DNA of 64,000 nucleotides, from positions 372,001 to 436,000 of the forward strand of contig JALQBC010000019.1 of assembly GCA_023375675.1 (NCBI GenBank). The letters are read 5' to 3'. The notes beneath the pieces were generated by a model. That model worked only from the letters and a program-made list of their open reading frames with translations, was not told where the DNA came from and ran no database searches. Origin of the DNA: Cytospora piceicola. Lineage: Eukaryota; Ascomycota; Sordariomycetes; Diaporthales; Cytosporaceae. Both the position numbers and the translations under genes were made by a program. Positions 47,301-59,306 of this stretch are shown here, piece by piece. Every line of letters begins with the position of its first letter. Positions within the stretch are counted from its first letter, which is position 1.

Positions 47301-48790
47301 ATCGGCCCCTCGAGGAATGGGAGTTTGTGGTAGAAGTTGTAGTTGAAGCTGAAGTTGAAGTTGAGGGTTGAGACGGGAGTTCGGGTTCGGTGGGATGTGG
47401 TGGTGGTGTGGTGGTTTGTAGTGGCTTGAGCTTTGGGCCTGCCCAGTCAAGGAGCTACCAAAGAGCTTGTAACGACAAGAAATAGTCAGACACAGACACT
47501 CCCTCTTTTTAGAAAAGATGCGACGAGACGACGAGGCGACGAGACTGAAGAGTTTGTGGTTACAGGGTCTGGGGGAGAGCCATGGAATCATCCGGGTCAC
47601 TGATAGCGTGCATACATACCTATTGGGGCCGGCACCTGGAGCTACCCTCACGTCACTGTTTCCGGATGACGACCTTGACGACTTGTGATTCGATTGTACA
47701 TGTATTGGGCTGCTGTTCAACCCCCTTTCTTCTTTGTGGTAAACTAAACTCAAAAAGAAAGTGAAGAACAATGATATCTTATATGTAGATTGATGATTCC
47801 TTTTTGAGAACTATGCCCGAATCGAGAATGGAGGGGGGGGGGGTTGGCTGTTGGCGTTGGCTGCTATGTAAGTACATACTATCAATTACCACACCAGGTC
47901 AGGGGTTACCTAGGCAGTCTAGGTTGTTATTACCCCAGTAGAGCAGCGATGATGCAGGCCCAGGTTGACGTTGACGTCTTCTCCACTGCGGACAAGCCAC
48001 CATCTGCGGAGCGACCACTAAGTACTTAGGTAGCTAAGTAGCTACCTAGGTAGATAGGGCGCCCGTGGACTGCAGTTTGGGGTCGATCATAGGGGAATTC
48101 CGGCTCAGTTTCAGGGGTCCCATCGCTCGTAACTACCTAGGTAGTAGAAGCTCCGGCGCTGGGCTGCTGCACTGAATCTGTTTACGCTTGTTGAGTTGAA
48201 TATAAATAAATAAATAGATAAATAAATAAAAGTATCGAAATACCGACTTGTGTTGGATTTACAGCTCTGCGGTACTGTACGCTTCGTGACATACCCCGAG
48301 TCAACGGCGTACCTATGTAGGTACCTAGGTAGGTATCTAGAGCAAGGAAAGCCTCCAAAGCCCCAAACTCAAAGGCCAGCTAGCTGTCCATGACGTCGTT
48401 CGTGATATGTCGAGTTAAGTTTCTGGGTCCAAACGACGGTAGCCGAGAGCCAGATGAGGTTGCAGAGTGTATATATTATGTTGTGTATTCGGCAGTGCGC
48501 AATGACGAGAAGCAGGGCAGTCAAGGATTCACTTGGGGTCAGTGAGTAGTAATGTGGTAATACCAGCGCTTTTGACTTCAATCACGTCAAATCTATGAAT
48601 CAATAAGGGGACCAATTCAACCATAATAACTGCCTGCTCCTGGAGACAGTTACATAATCCCAGCTCCTTCCCAGGCGGCTGCGAGGCCGCCAAAAAGCAT
48701 CCGTATAACGCCCTAACAACCTGGTCGTAATGCGCATTCATCTCTCGTGTACTCTCATCCTGCTTTCTTGGGGTGGATTTCCATGAAACA
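47301..48790. other. Intergenic region: GID1 leader and IES4 3' flank
   Basis: GAAGTT-type repeats (47330-47366) lie just upstream of the GID1 start. A TAAA tetranucleotide repeat lies at 48201-48230, and ACCTAGGT copies at 48044, 48135 and 48323. No supported gene. Confidence 0.55.
48201..48230. repeat. TAAA tetranucleotide microsatellite
   Basis: Seven units with one substitution. Confidence 0.85.
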
Positions 48791-49750
48791 CTAAGGGCAA
48801 CTGATCCCCTCAGGTTCCCCGTTCTTGAAGGCGGGGACAGGACGGGCATCATCATGGTCAGCCCGCGCCGTCTCAGCGCCTGCAGCATCAGGCATTGATG
48901 TCGACGAGCTAGCTTGAACGCTGGGAATGCTCTGCATCTCGACGTTGCCGGCGTTGCTCTTCGTCCTGTGGCTGTCGCTCTTGACCGGCTGGGTGGCGTT
49001 CCCCTTGATCTCCTTGCCGCTGCTGACGTCGGCAGGGACAGTGTCTGTGGCAGAGACTCCCGCTGAGGGGATAACATTGATGGGCTGGGGCTTTGGTGGT
49101 GCAGTCCATCGAGAGATCTCCCACTCGCTGCCGGTGAAGCTCGTGATCCTGAAAGAGGCCTTGTTCCACTTTCGACAGGCCTTGCCGGAGCGGTCTAGAG
49201 CACGCAGGCGTTCATTGATTGCACCTTGATTCGCCTTGGGGCCAGGTCGGTGTGCAACAGGTCGGGGCTCGAGGGTACCATCGTCCCTAGAACTGTGTTA
49301 GTGCTAAGCAGGTGTGTTGATGGTGAAGGCGTAGTGTACTCACATTGTTTGTCTCTTCTTGGGACCAGGCTTCCCGCGGATCTTGGTCGCCGAGTCCCCA
49401 CCAGCCGCAGCAGCAGATTTCTTGACGCCCTTCTTCTTCGGACCCTGGCCCTCGCCAGGTGGACCCATCATGGATGGGACAGGCGGGCTACCTTTGGCGG
49501 GCGTCGCAGGGTTCGAGTCGGAGGCGGTTTCTGGGATCGTAGCGGCGGCCACCTGGAAAGACGTCGAGTCTGCCGAAGGGGAGTCATTGGCATCCTTCAT
49601 GGGCGTGTCTTCCTCAGAAGTCTGCAAGATTGGCTCGAGGAGTGTTCGCAGTCTGTCGGACGAGACCTTGAGGGTGATGAGCTTGGAGGATGCACCCGAG
49701 GACTTGCCAGTATCCTTCGCAGAACCTGTTTTTTTGCTAGGCGGTGCCAT
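48791..49750 (-). CDS. IES4: INO80 chromatin-remodelling complex subunit, Ies4-like
   Basis: Predicted nuclear subunit of the INO80 nucleosome remodeller. Two exons, 49750-49344 and 49286-48791, with a 57-base intron (donor GTGAGT, acceptor TTCTAG), give 300 residues. The N-terminal region has KLITLKVSSDRLRTLLEP, typical of fungal Ies4 proteins. A Ser/Pro/Ala-rich linker leads to a Lys-rich stretch (GPKKKGVKK, RGKPGPKKRQTMDDGT). Past the intron comes the conserved block PGPKANQGAINERLRALDRS, SGKACRKWNKASFRITSFTG and EWEISRW. The remainder is low complexity. Identification rests on the order of these blocks as known in fungal Ies4/DUF1711 proteins. Confidence 0.78.
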
Positions 49751-51496
49751 TGTATGGGCTGTGTATCACAACAAGTCGTCGTCAATACGCTTGGCCTTGG
49801 CCTTCGCCGTCGAATGGCTGCTTAGGCAACAAAAAATGGCCGACAGAAAATCGGGTAGGGCTTCGATGGATCGACGAGTGATTTGGTGATGGTTGATTAT
49901 GTGTGTTGCCTAGACGGGGGCGTTGGATGTTGCTCCTTTGACGAAAGGATGAAGATGCGCTTGATGTCAGGTCAACTGAGTCGGGGTTGGTGTGGTGGTG
50001 CGTCAGCTTTGGTTGATTACTTGTATGTGTTGTGCGTGTGTTTGAGTGCGGATCGGATTAGATTACAGCAACTAAGTAAGTTGGCAGGTGGTATCGCGGT
50101 GTGGGTGGTGGATTAAAATTGGCAACGGCTGGCGTTGTGGTTCAACCGGTGGTGGGATGGAGATGTCGAAGACGGTGATGATGATGAAGGAAGGGTGGTT
50201 GCTGTTGGATGGGGATGGGAGGAATCATATTTTATTGCGTGGAAACCTGGGAAAGGTTTGATGGCGCGCTTTGATGGCGCGCTTTGGCTGCGAAACCGCC
50301 ATGGTGGTCAAGTCTCATGCCAGGAAGGCACAGCTTGCTCTTCCCGGCGGCGAGACGAGCGCTCTCTGATCTCTGCCGGGTGCGTCGAGAATCACTTTCA
50401 CCAGAAACACACACAAACAACTACAACCCGGCGCACGGTCCACCTAGGTACGTACATTACACAGTGCGGTGATCCACCCCACATAACCTTTCACCCACAT
50501 AACCTTCCACTCACATAACCTTCTACTCACATCCCTTCCACCCCTATAACCTTCCATCCACATACTTCGACGCTATCACCAGATCTCTGAACCACATAGG
50601 TACCCTATCAAATTTATTTAAGTAGATACCTAGGTAGGTATAATCGCCAGAGCCACGTAACCTTCCGTCTCCCAGAGCGAGTAACAGAGCGCGCACCCCC
50701 ATGATTCATCAGCACTGTCGTCAAGGCTGTCGGGCGCTGACCTGCAGGATCAATGATGCCAAGCCAACTCATCTCTCGCGCGGAACTTGATTAGGCTTGG
50801 TCGGAACAAACGAAGTACATACATAGATAGTCCTCACATCACGATTGATCGCGCAAGGCTCCAAGAGGAAAAGTCAACCGGAACCAGAAGCCGGCAATAA
50901 GTCTCAACCCCACAACCTTCGCCCCAGCCAGCCAGCACAGCCCGACTTCCGCCGCGACAAAAGTGAGCCTTGCTTGCAAATGAACGTCGTCGATGCGTCA
51001 ATTCGACTGGATGTCCTCCACCGTGACCAGGTGACTCTCGGCGTCATCTCACTGAGCCACCACAAGCCTCGAGGCCTACTGAGTTATGCCAGCCTTTGAG
51101 CCATGCAGATAAGGACGCGAACCCCGGGTCATTTGTGCTGACTTACTCGAGAATATCGTATATGTTCCAAATATACTGGAATGGCAGACCAGCGCAATGA
51201 TGCGACTAATTTTGCAAACATTCAATCTGATCGACAAGCTCCATCCATCATCCACATGGTCTTCAGACCAATGGAGGCGACTGTACGAAGTAAGCAGGGT
51301 GTCAATTCTCTCGCCCGGGATCGCACTCGAGATTTTATGTTGAGATTCACACACTCGAAGCAATTTGAGGTCTGAAGGGATATGAACCCAGTCGGAATGA
51401 GTATATGCACTTGATGGGACCCAAGCGCCATCTCCAGTACATCCTCCTCGCCAGAAACCAGATAAACTCCGGAGCGTCCAGGCCATGCACCAGGTT
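49751..51496. other. Intergenic region of about 1.7 kb
   Basis: Promoter of the IES4-like gene and 3' flank of the IDO gene. A CACATAACCTTCC-type minisatellite lies at about 50478-50566, and ACCTAGGT copies at 50442 and 50628. No supported gene. Confidence 0.5.
50478..50566. repeat. Minisatellite with CACATAACCTTCCAC-like units
   Basis: Five to six degenerate units of roughly 16-17 bases, read directly. Confidence 0.75.
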
Positions 51497-53471
51497 TCAA
51501 GACGAGCCAACACCCCTCTCCTCGCAGTACTTCTCGACCTCCTTCCTCAGCGTCTCCTCCTGCCGCCTCACCAGGTCCATGATACCCTGGACCTCCCTGC
51601 CCAGCTTCTCTTCTCCCACCTGGCCCGCAATGTCCACCATGTCCCTCAGCACGGCGCTCAACTGGTTCGGCAGCCACGTGACAACGGGGCTGCCACCCGT
51701 CGCGGTGGGGTGGCTCGTCATCTTGAGGATGTACTCCTTCCCGAAGCACCAGTGCCGCCACCTGAACTCCCTCACCTGGTCCAGCAGCTGCAGCCACAGC
51801 CTCCTGCTCTCCCAGACCGCCTCGCCGTCCCCTCCCTCCCCCCCGTCCTCCCCCCCGCCCGGCGGGCCCCGCAGCCGCAGCGCGAACCCGCGCAGGTCCA
51901 CCCCGACGGCCTTGTCCCGGACCTGCTGCAGGAAGGCCCGGTGGTTGGACGGGCGGTACTTGCGGAAGTCCCTGAGGATCTCGGTGAGCGGGGTGTCGGG
52001 CATGGGGATCTGCAGGAAGTTGTCCATGAGGGGGATCATGGAGTCGTTGGCGCCGGACTCGCCGCGGAACGACATGGGCTTGCCGTCGTTGATGCCCTCG
52101 TAGACCACGCCGTTGGGGAACATGGACTGCGAGGTGATGCCGAAGATGAAGGTGCGGAAGGAGGTGTAGTCCCTGGGCTTGGACTTCATCCACATGGTTT
52201 CCATCTGTGAGGTGTTAGACTAGTACCTGTGAAAGGTTGATCGTGGGGGTGTGTGGGTGAGTGTGTTGTGGGCTTACGGTGGCGTTGATCTTCTTCAGAG
52301 CCCCAAGCTGCTTCCTCATGGCAGCGTTGAGGGCCTCTCGGCTATTGTGGGCGGCATCGAGGGCCTCGACGGTTCCGGATACGAGAGGGCCCGAGTTCTT
52401 GACCATGTCAATGTGGACCAGGACGAAACCTGCTTCCGACGAAGTGTGATCGAGGCCATTTTCAAACGCGCGGATCAGCCTGATGTTGTCGTAGTCCATC
52501 CCCTTGGCTGGGTCCTCCAGCTTGTAATTGTAGAGAGCATAAGAGCCGGCGTACTCCATAAAAGGCATGAAGCCGGTCCTGAGACATTTTTAGATCAATG
52601 GAAATAGGATAGTAGGCAGTATGGAATATGGGAAGTTAAGAGCGAGTGAGAGATAGAAGGAACAGAGAAGATGGCAGAATGTCGGAGATGATAATGTGGA
52701 GGGGAAAGCACATTTGTGACTTAAGCTAAGGTAGTCATCTCGTACGAAGAAAACAAGTATTGTAGAACATGTTGAATATTCCAGGCACAAACCGCCTTAC
52801 TGTGATGGTGAGGTAGTAGAGGATGGGAGGTAGAGAGGGGGTTAAGTGAAGTGAGGTCGGTGTAAGTCATGACGGAAGCGGTAAGAAGTGGGGTTTGTAC
52901 AGGAAAAGGGGCCAATAGGAGTGCCAGAATGCCATGTAAGTCATGCATATTGGATGCATGAGAAGGCGGTATCTATGAGACAGAAAAAAAGAAATTCAAC
53001 GTACAGCTCAGCAACCCTAGCCATCGGCCTCGCAACAACAGCCGGCAGGGTCTGCCGTCCCAGCCCATACGGCTCCCCGCGCATGAACCTCTCATGGCAG
53101 GGCTCAAGCAGATACGCCGACAACAGGAACGAGTAGTCGCGGTACAGGGCGTTCATCAGGGGGAGGTTGTCCTTGTGCTTGTCGACAGCCCAGGTCAGGT
53201 CAGGGAACTCGGAGTCAACGGCGGGTCCTAGCTTGTTGTGGGCGAGGAGGCCTGGCTCCCCTGATGCCGTCTTGACGGGCATGCGTTGCAGGATGGACTC
53301 GAGGGGCTCAAACTCGGCGGGTAGTTGCCAGACGGGGTCGGCCCGGGGGAGGAAGCCACGGGGCTTGGAGACCATGAAGGCTGGCATGGAGTTATCTTCT
53401 GGACGGCAGTCCTCCAGGACTGTTAGGTCTGAGATGTTGGAGCAGTCATCCTCGATGCCGACGGAGCCCAT
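51497..53471 (-). CDS. Indoleamine 2,3-dioxygenase
   Basis: Haem enzyme opening the tryptophan indole ring to N-formylkynurenine, the first step of the kynurenine route to NAD (yeast Bna2). Three exons, 53471-53005, 52578-52278 and 52204-51497, with introns of 426 and 73 bases, give 491 residues. Markers are TGFMPFMEYAGSYALYNY, LIRAFENGLDHTSSEAGF, GVVYEGIND, EILRDFRKYRPSNHRAFL and the likely haem-ligand histidine H407 in FRWRHWCFGKEYI, followed by ATGGSPVVTWLPNQ. The signature that reads GGSAGQSS in animal enzymes is GESGANDS here (about 304-311), as in a divergent fungal branch. A Gly/Glu/Asp-rich insert (GGGEDGGEGGDG) separates the last helices. The frame stays open 79 codons upstream, but that sequence looks like a leader. 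Confidence 0.9.
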
Positions 53472-54497
53472 GTTGTGTTGGTTGGTGTTTAGGGCTGTCT
53501 GAGAAGTAGGGCAAGATTGGTATGTGTGAAAAGCTGGAGAAAATTGAAGGTGTTGAAGGTGCTGGTTGCTGGAGTTGTTTCTGGATGAGTCTGCTGAGCG
53601 GGACAAAGAGTTGCTAGCTGGCGGGCGAGCCGGCTTGATATACTCATGTGGCCGGAATTGCGCCGCGGTCAACGCGACGAAGACCGGAGATAGAGTTGTC
53701 GGTGACATCCAGTCAAGAGTTGGGATTTCATCATGATAAGCAAGGATTACTATGCAGCCCCTAGCTCACAAAGAAACAGAGACAAGACTCCTAGCACGCC
53801 AAGCCGTACCATGTCGTCGTCCCCCATACTGAGTGTTGCTAGATGATCAAGGTCGTGATTGTCGACGACAGTAAAAACAGTAGCGAACTGAGCCGTCAGC
53901 CGTGGGTTGTAGTAGTGCGTTGTACGAGACAATTGGGGTATAACCATAACTGCTGACTTATGCTCGTAAATCAATACGCCCTCTTTGGCTCAATCTTCGC
54001 GAGTTCCACGGCCATGTAGCCTCATATAGTGGGAAGGAGGCCGTGTCGAGTCCCGGAGGAGGTGAGTTTCGGGGCAGGATTTGTGGAGGGCAGCTCGAGT
54101 CAAGGTGACACCCGGAGCTCCACTTTATTGCTTAGCCTCCGCCCGAGACCGGCTCCTGTATTTAAACCTGGCCGCTGGAATTCCGGCCTCGTAAAAATAA
54201 CACTCTGGCTAGAAAGACTGCGCTGAGACACTTGTGCACAGGTGAAGTTGTGGTGATACTGGACGGACAGAACACCCCTAACCCTGGCTCGGAAACGGAG
54301 CAGCCTTTGACATACACGCCTCACCTCAGCACTCCCCGCATTGTCCAACTGTCAGCCTCCTCGGCTTCTGCCTCTCCTATACACCAAAATCAGTCATCGC
54401 CAGACTGAGAGAGAGAGAGAGAGAGTGTGTGTTTCCCTAGAGCATTCCGTCATCTCACTCACTTACTCAACTACTCGCTCATCCACTCACTGTCAAC
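53472..54497. other. Intergenic region upstream of the IDO gene
   Basis: Leader and promoter of IDO, then sequence without a supported gene. A GA run lies at 54409-54425, followed by a CACTCA/CTCACT-rich stretch that resembles a fungal 5' leader. Confidence 0.5.
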
Positions 54498-55034
54498 ATG
54501 CCCTCGCAAATACATCATCCTCATATTCCACTGGCCATCAATCACTTGCGGGGCCCTCGGTTCCATTTCATGGATCTACAGTTATGCACGATGTTCAAGA
54601 CGGAAGGTGGTGTCACACACCTTTACATCGTAAAGGCTTTGTGTGACCCTGCCTGCAGATATCATCAAGGGCTAATGCAAGAGTACGGCGAAGGCGACAA
54701 CTCCCTCCTCCCGCTGTCCCGCTCTGTCCGATACGGTCATCTTCCTCCTCTCGACTGCTCCCCCTGCCCAGATGATCGATACCTGTGGCCACCAACAGCC
54801 CCAGCTCTTGTTTATGTTCTCCCGCCTTTCCGGTTTCTCACACCCCTCCCAACAGTGTTCTTCAAGGGACAGGCGCTGATAGGCAGTACAAGACATGTCC
54901 ATGGAGGGTGTGCCACAACACATCTTGATTACGATAATCTGGATAGCAGTGGATGTCGAGTCTATGCAAGATGTGAACCAGTGTTCACTCGTCCACGCCT
55001 TTGTGCCACCTACTACCTACCACCTACTACCTAA
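54498..55034 (+). CDS. Doubtful 178-residue reading frame
   Basis: This frame opens with an ATG in good context (TCAACATGCC) after a CT/CA-rich leader-like stretch. Its product has no signal peptide, domain or repeat that I recognise, and its composition (many Pro, His, Leu, Tyr) does not look strongly coding. It precedes the Cys-rich membrane protein on the same strand by 350 bases and could equally be part of that gene's leader. Confidence 0.25.
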   Translation: MPSQIHHPHIPLAINHLRGPRFHFMDLQLCTMFKTEGGVTHLYIVKALCDPACRYHQGLMQEYGEGDNSLLPLSRSVRYGHLPPLDCSPCPDDRYLWPPTAPALVYVLPPFRFLTPLPTVFFKGQALIGSTRHVHGGCATTHLDYDNLDSSGCRVYARCEPVFTRPRLCATYYLPPTT

Positions 55035-55388
55035 GCAGGTACTGGATGGTTGCCGGCTGAGTCCAAGCCAATCCAACGCCGTCCCGAATCTCACTCCAAC
55101 TCTCCTTCGTTCCGGCCCATGTTTGCATGGTTGCATTTACGGCAGTATATCCGGGACCCTCTTCTCAGTGCTCTCTCTTTCTCTCTCTCTGATCTCTTTC
55201 TCTTTCCGTGCTATGAGATGGTGGTAGCGGAATGTTCCCTACTTTTCGTCTCCTTTTTTGGGACCGGTATGCTTCGAGCTACTCTCATAAGCCCTTCTGC
55301 TCTATTATATGAGCTAGATTCCAGGTGACTTCGGCCCCCAATGGTTTAGACTTGACACAGTCTACATTACGGTTCATTTACACCGGCA

Positions 55389-57066
55389 ATGCGCCTCATC
55401 CACGCCCTTGCGGCCCTCGGGCTGCTCGCCGGCCACGTGCTGAGCCAGCAATGGGATTACTTCGAGGGGATGCCAGACCTCTCGCGGCGGGTATTCCACG
55501 AGGCCTTCGCTCACCCGCCATCGCTTGCAAAGCGGGACGGTGACTGCGGTACCGACCACCATCCATGTGGGTGTACCTCAGCTGGCCCCCGAGTTCCATT
55601 CTACGGCTACCTGCAGCAGCAAGCCGAGTTTCCTTTCAGCCCCTGCTAATCAATATCCTCCTCCCTCGCTTACAGGCTCTGATATCAACTCGACCAGTTG
55701 CTGCCCCAATACAGAATATTGCATCGTCAATGAGACAACCTTCGAGCCTCTATGCTGCCCTATCGGCTCGACCTGTGGGCAATCATGCCACACTGATTCA
55801 TACTATGCCAAACTTACAACCACTACTACAATCTCCAGTGCGCCGACTGTCGAGACCGTGTTCGCATGCGTCGGTCGCAAATGTATCAACACAAGCTACC
55901 TATGTGCGGAATCCTTTGGTGGAAGCTGCTGTCAATATGGCGCCGATTGTGCGAGCGGCGGTCATTGCCTCGTCCCCAGCACGAGCAGTTTGCCAGCCAT
56001 GAGCACCATCGTCACTGAGATTCCAGCGAGCTGTTCGTCACAGGGACAAACATACTGCACAGCCGCGGGCCTCTGCTGTGGCTCGGGGTACACCTGTGCC
56101 CAAGTCTCGTCGTCCATCGCGTGCGTCGCGGCCTCATCTACGTCCCCATCCACCACCGTGACACCCACCGCCTCGGGCGTCACCATCGAGCACACATCTC
56201 ACGGCCTCTCCACTGGTGCCAAGGCGGGGATAGCCATCGGCGTGATCCTCTTCGCGGCGCTCGTCACCGGCGCCCTGACGTGGCTCTTCATCCGCCGCCG
56301 CCGCGGGTCGGGCCGGAGCACCACCACCGGGCAGGAGCTGCACAGCGGCGTGGGGGGCGGCCGGCCCGGGGCGGCCGGCGGTGGCCCCCACGGGCCCGAC
56401 GGCTTCGGCGCCGGCCTGCGGGCGGCGTACCACCGCCGCGGCTCGGGGCAGGTCATGTCCGAGACGGGGTACGCGCCGTCCTCGACGCACGTGACCAGCA
56501 GGAGCGGCGGGCACACGCTGCCGGGGCTGGCGGCCGACTACTTCGGCGCCGAGGCCGGGGCCGGGCCGTACACCACCGCCACCGCCACCGGCGGCCGCGC
56601 CGGCGAGCCGGCCACGACGCCCGAGTACCTCGCCCAGCCGGTCCGGGGCGACGGGCAGACGCCCCACGGGCCCGAGAGCTTCGTGACGCCCGTGGAGATC
56701 GGGGCGGGCGGGCCGGTGGGGGGGAGGGGGGAGGGGAAGGGCGGGCGGCCGCCGCCGAGCCACGCGGGGAGCAGCGAGGGGGGCAGCGAGCTGGAGGGGA
56801 CGGCGGTGGGTGCTGCGCGGCGGCAGCAGCAGCAGCCGATAAGCCCCGTCAGGGAGAGCATCGCGGGCCTGTTTGAGCTGTACGGGAGCGAGGCCGTGCC
56901 GCGGGGCGAGGGTGGGCACCCGAGCACGCGCGCGCCGCAGCCGCTGGGGACGCCGGGGAGTGAGATGACGAGTGAGCTGGGTACGCCGAGCCCGATGAGC
57001 CATGAGGAACAGCAGCAGCAGCAGCAACAACAACAACAACAACAACAACAGAGGAGGGCAGAGTAA
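55389..57066 (+). CDS. Cysteine-rich single-pass membrane protein, unknown function
   Basis: Two exons, 55389-55566 and 55676-57066, with a 109-base intron (donor GTGGGT, branch GCTAAT), give 522 residues. A signal peptide (MRLIHALAALGLLAGHVLS) is followed by an ectodomain of about 220 residues with some 24 cysteines. These form repeated CC-containing knots such as SCCPNTEYC, PLCCPIGSTCGQSC, SCCQYGADC and LCCGSGYTC, loosely like granulin- or chitin-binding-type modules. A Ser/Thr-rich stalk leads to one transmembrane helix (~243-265) and RRRR. The cytoplasmic tail is Gly/Pro/Ser-rich and ends in a tract of about 16 glutamines encoded by CAG/CAA. The layout resembles a cell-wall sensor or receptor, but no family is recognised. 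The tail-coding part is exceptionally GC-rich. Confidence 0.8.
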
Positions 57067-57414
57067 TGTGAGCAGACTTGTTTTGGTCTGTGATAATGAC
57101 CCACCTGTGATGAATGAATTGATTTACAATATACTTACCTATCGTACAATATCTCCATGCCATTCATTACATGCCTATTTCAACCAAATTTGGCTGATGA
57201 TGGGAAACACATTATTTGATGATGTACACAAATCCCACCCGTTTCCACGTTTACCATCCGTGCTACCATGTACCGTCCATGTTCACCAACGCCGCTGCTC
57301 AATGAACCAAAACCAAATCAACCCGCCCCCACCATCCATCCATACAAGACCTAGTAGATGCATCCAAAGAGAAAGAAAGAAGAAAAAAAAACACCGTGGC
57401 ACCGCCAATACCGA

Positions 57415-58558
57415 TCAAACCACCGCACCGCCAAAGGGCGCATACTGCTGCAGGTCCTTGACCAGCTCATCGACATTAGGCAGATGCCGGCGCAGCATCT
57501 CCTGCTTGGTCTGCTGCTTCAAGGTGCCGCCCTCGCCCGGCCTCTCCCCCTCCGCGCTGCCGGGCCTCGACCCGTCGTTCTTCCTGGACGCCTTGCCCAG
57601 CCTGCCAGGGGTGCCCCCCTGCTGTTGTTGCTGCTGCTGCGACAACAGGCCAGCGGCGTCGCCGCCGCCGCCGGCGGCACCGTCGGCGACGGGGACGGAG
57701 GGCGTCTCGGGCATGAGGTAGAAGTAGAGGAACTCCATGGTCTTGAACTTGACGTCGCGGGCGGTGCTGCGCGACTTGAAGATGGAGGAGACGGTGAGGA
57801 GGCCGTCGAGGTTCTCGAAGGCGCGGGTGTTGCGGGGGGTCTCGAGCAGGGCGACGACCAGGACCAGGAGGGTGGCGGACTGGATGGCGGGGCAGTTGAC
57901 GGGCTCGAGGAGGTCGAGGAGGAGCTGTGGGTTGGGTGGTGGTGTTAGTGATGTGCGATCTGTATTCCCCTTGTCTGCCTTGATTCGAAGTTGGTGAGGT
58001 TGAGTGTGGGTAGGTAGGTAGGTAGGTAGGCAGGTAGACAGGTGTGAGGGATACAATACTTACGTTCATGCTCTGCTCCCGCGAGAACAGCAGCCGGCTG
58101 GGCGGGTGCAGCAGCAACACGCCCTGCAGGCTGTCCAGGGCACTCAGCATCAACACGTCCATGCTGCCGTCGTCGCTCTTGGCCAGCAGCCGGTCGAGGG
58201 TCTGGATCAGCCGGGTGGCGATGTTCCACTGGAACCCGTCCTGCAGCTTGAAGAACTCGCGGAAGGCGGCGTCATCGCTCAGGTCGGAGAGGGGAAACTT
58301 GGACTTCTTCTTGTTTGAAGGTGGTTGTTGTTGTTGTTGTTGCTGCTGCTGCTGCTGCGGTTGTTGTTGTTGTTGCGCATCTTCGGGGGATTGTTGTTTG
58401 GGGCTCGAGGGATTGCTATTGTTCTTGTTGGCCGATGCGGCGTGGGCGGAAAGGCAGATCTGGGCGAGGAGACCTTCGACTTGTCGCAGGCCCTTCTTGA
58501 CCTTGGGGCCGTCGAAGGAGGCGAGGTTGTCGAATGCGACGGAGAGGAGGGTCTCCAT
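57415..58558 (-). CDS. Septation initiation network protein Cdc14 (SIN, not the phosphatase)
   Basis: Predicted partner of the Sid1-type kinase in the septation initiation network, acting at spindle poles to trigger septum formation. Two exons, 58558-58064 and 57924-57415, with a 139-base GT-AG intron carrying a GGTA repeat, give 334 residues. Family blocks are LLSVAFDNLASFDGPKVKKG at the start, FFKLQDGFQWNIATRLIQTL, LSALDSLQGVLLLHPPSRLLF, then PAIQSATLLVLVVALLETP and FENLDGLLTVSSIFKSR, ending ...VDELVKDLQQYAPFGG. Insertions include an 11-Gln-plus tract after residue ~62 and a C-terminal SQQQQQQQ stretch, making it longer than the ~240-residue fission-yeast protein. It converges with the Cys-rich membrane protein gene. 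Confidence 0.82.
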
Positions 58559-59112
58559 TTCGTGGGTGAGCGTAGAGGTGGTAGTGTATTCGTTGTTGAT
58601 GTTGATGTTGATATGGAAATCTTAAACATTGAAAGGTTTCCACAGGTGTGATGATGATTCCAATAGGCCTTGCTACGTGATCAGATCCCCACCGATTTTC
58701 ATGCAATGCAATGCAATGCAGTTCATCAAGAAGAAGAGGAAGAGAGAAGAATGATGCCCAAGTGGATCGTCACTGGGGATTGACAGGGACAGGCGAGTAT
58801 GCTCGAAGATGAAGGAGTGACAGAGCTGGAAATAGTGGCTCGCAAGAACGGGCTCAGCTGCAGGGACCGATGTACACAGGTACACACACTACAAACTACG
58901 CAGCCTGCGCGGTACTTATAGGAATGGGGAATGGTGATGCTGAAAGGTGGGAATCAACAATGCAATGACTCCATCATGATGCATGCATGCTCTTTTTTGA
59001 TGTGGGCCTGGTCTTTTGGCTCTGGACATGTGTGTCCTAAGTAGGTATAAGTATGGAATTCTTGCCCATACGAACACGATATAAGAACACTGGAATGTTG
59101 AAAGTGGTGAAC

Positions 59113-59136
59113 CCAAGGTTCCAAGGTTCCAAGGTG
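59113..59136. repeat. CCAAGGTT octanucleotide tandem repeat
   Basis: Three units in a row; related degenerate units (GGTTCCAAGGTTCCAGGGTT) recur at 59196-59240. Confidence 0.8.
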
Positions 59137-59252
59137 GCTTTGTAGTGTATGTAGGGATTCTTTATCGATTAATGGCAGGGCAACTGGGACCTACCGTTAG
59201 GGTTCCAAGGTTCCAGGGTTCTAAGGTTCCCAGGTTGTTAGGGTTGTTACAA

Positions 59253-59306
59253 TACGGTACGGTACGGTACGGTACGGTACGGTACGGTACGGTACGGTAC
59301 GGTACG
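59253..59306. repeat. TACGG pentanucleotide array, 10.8 copies
   Basis: A perfect array with no substitution over 54 bases. Confidence 0.95.

Noticed and set aside
53472..53708. N-terminal extension of the IDO protein
   Set aside because: Open, but composed of Ser/Asn/Gln/His-rich leader-like sequence; the family start fits the ATG at 53471.
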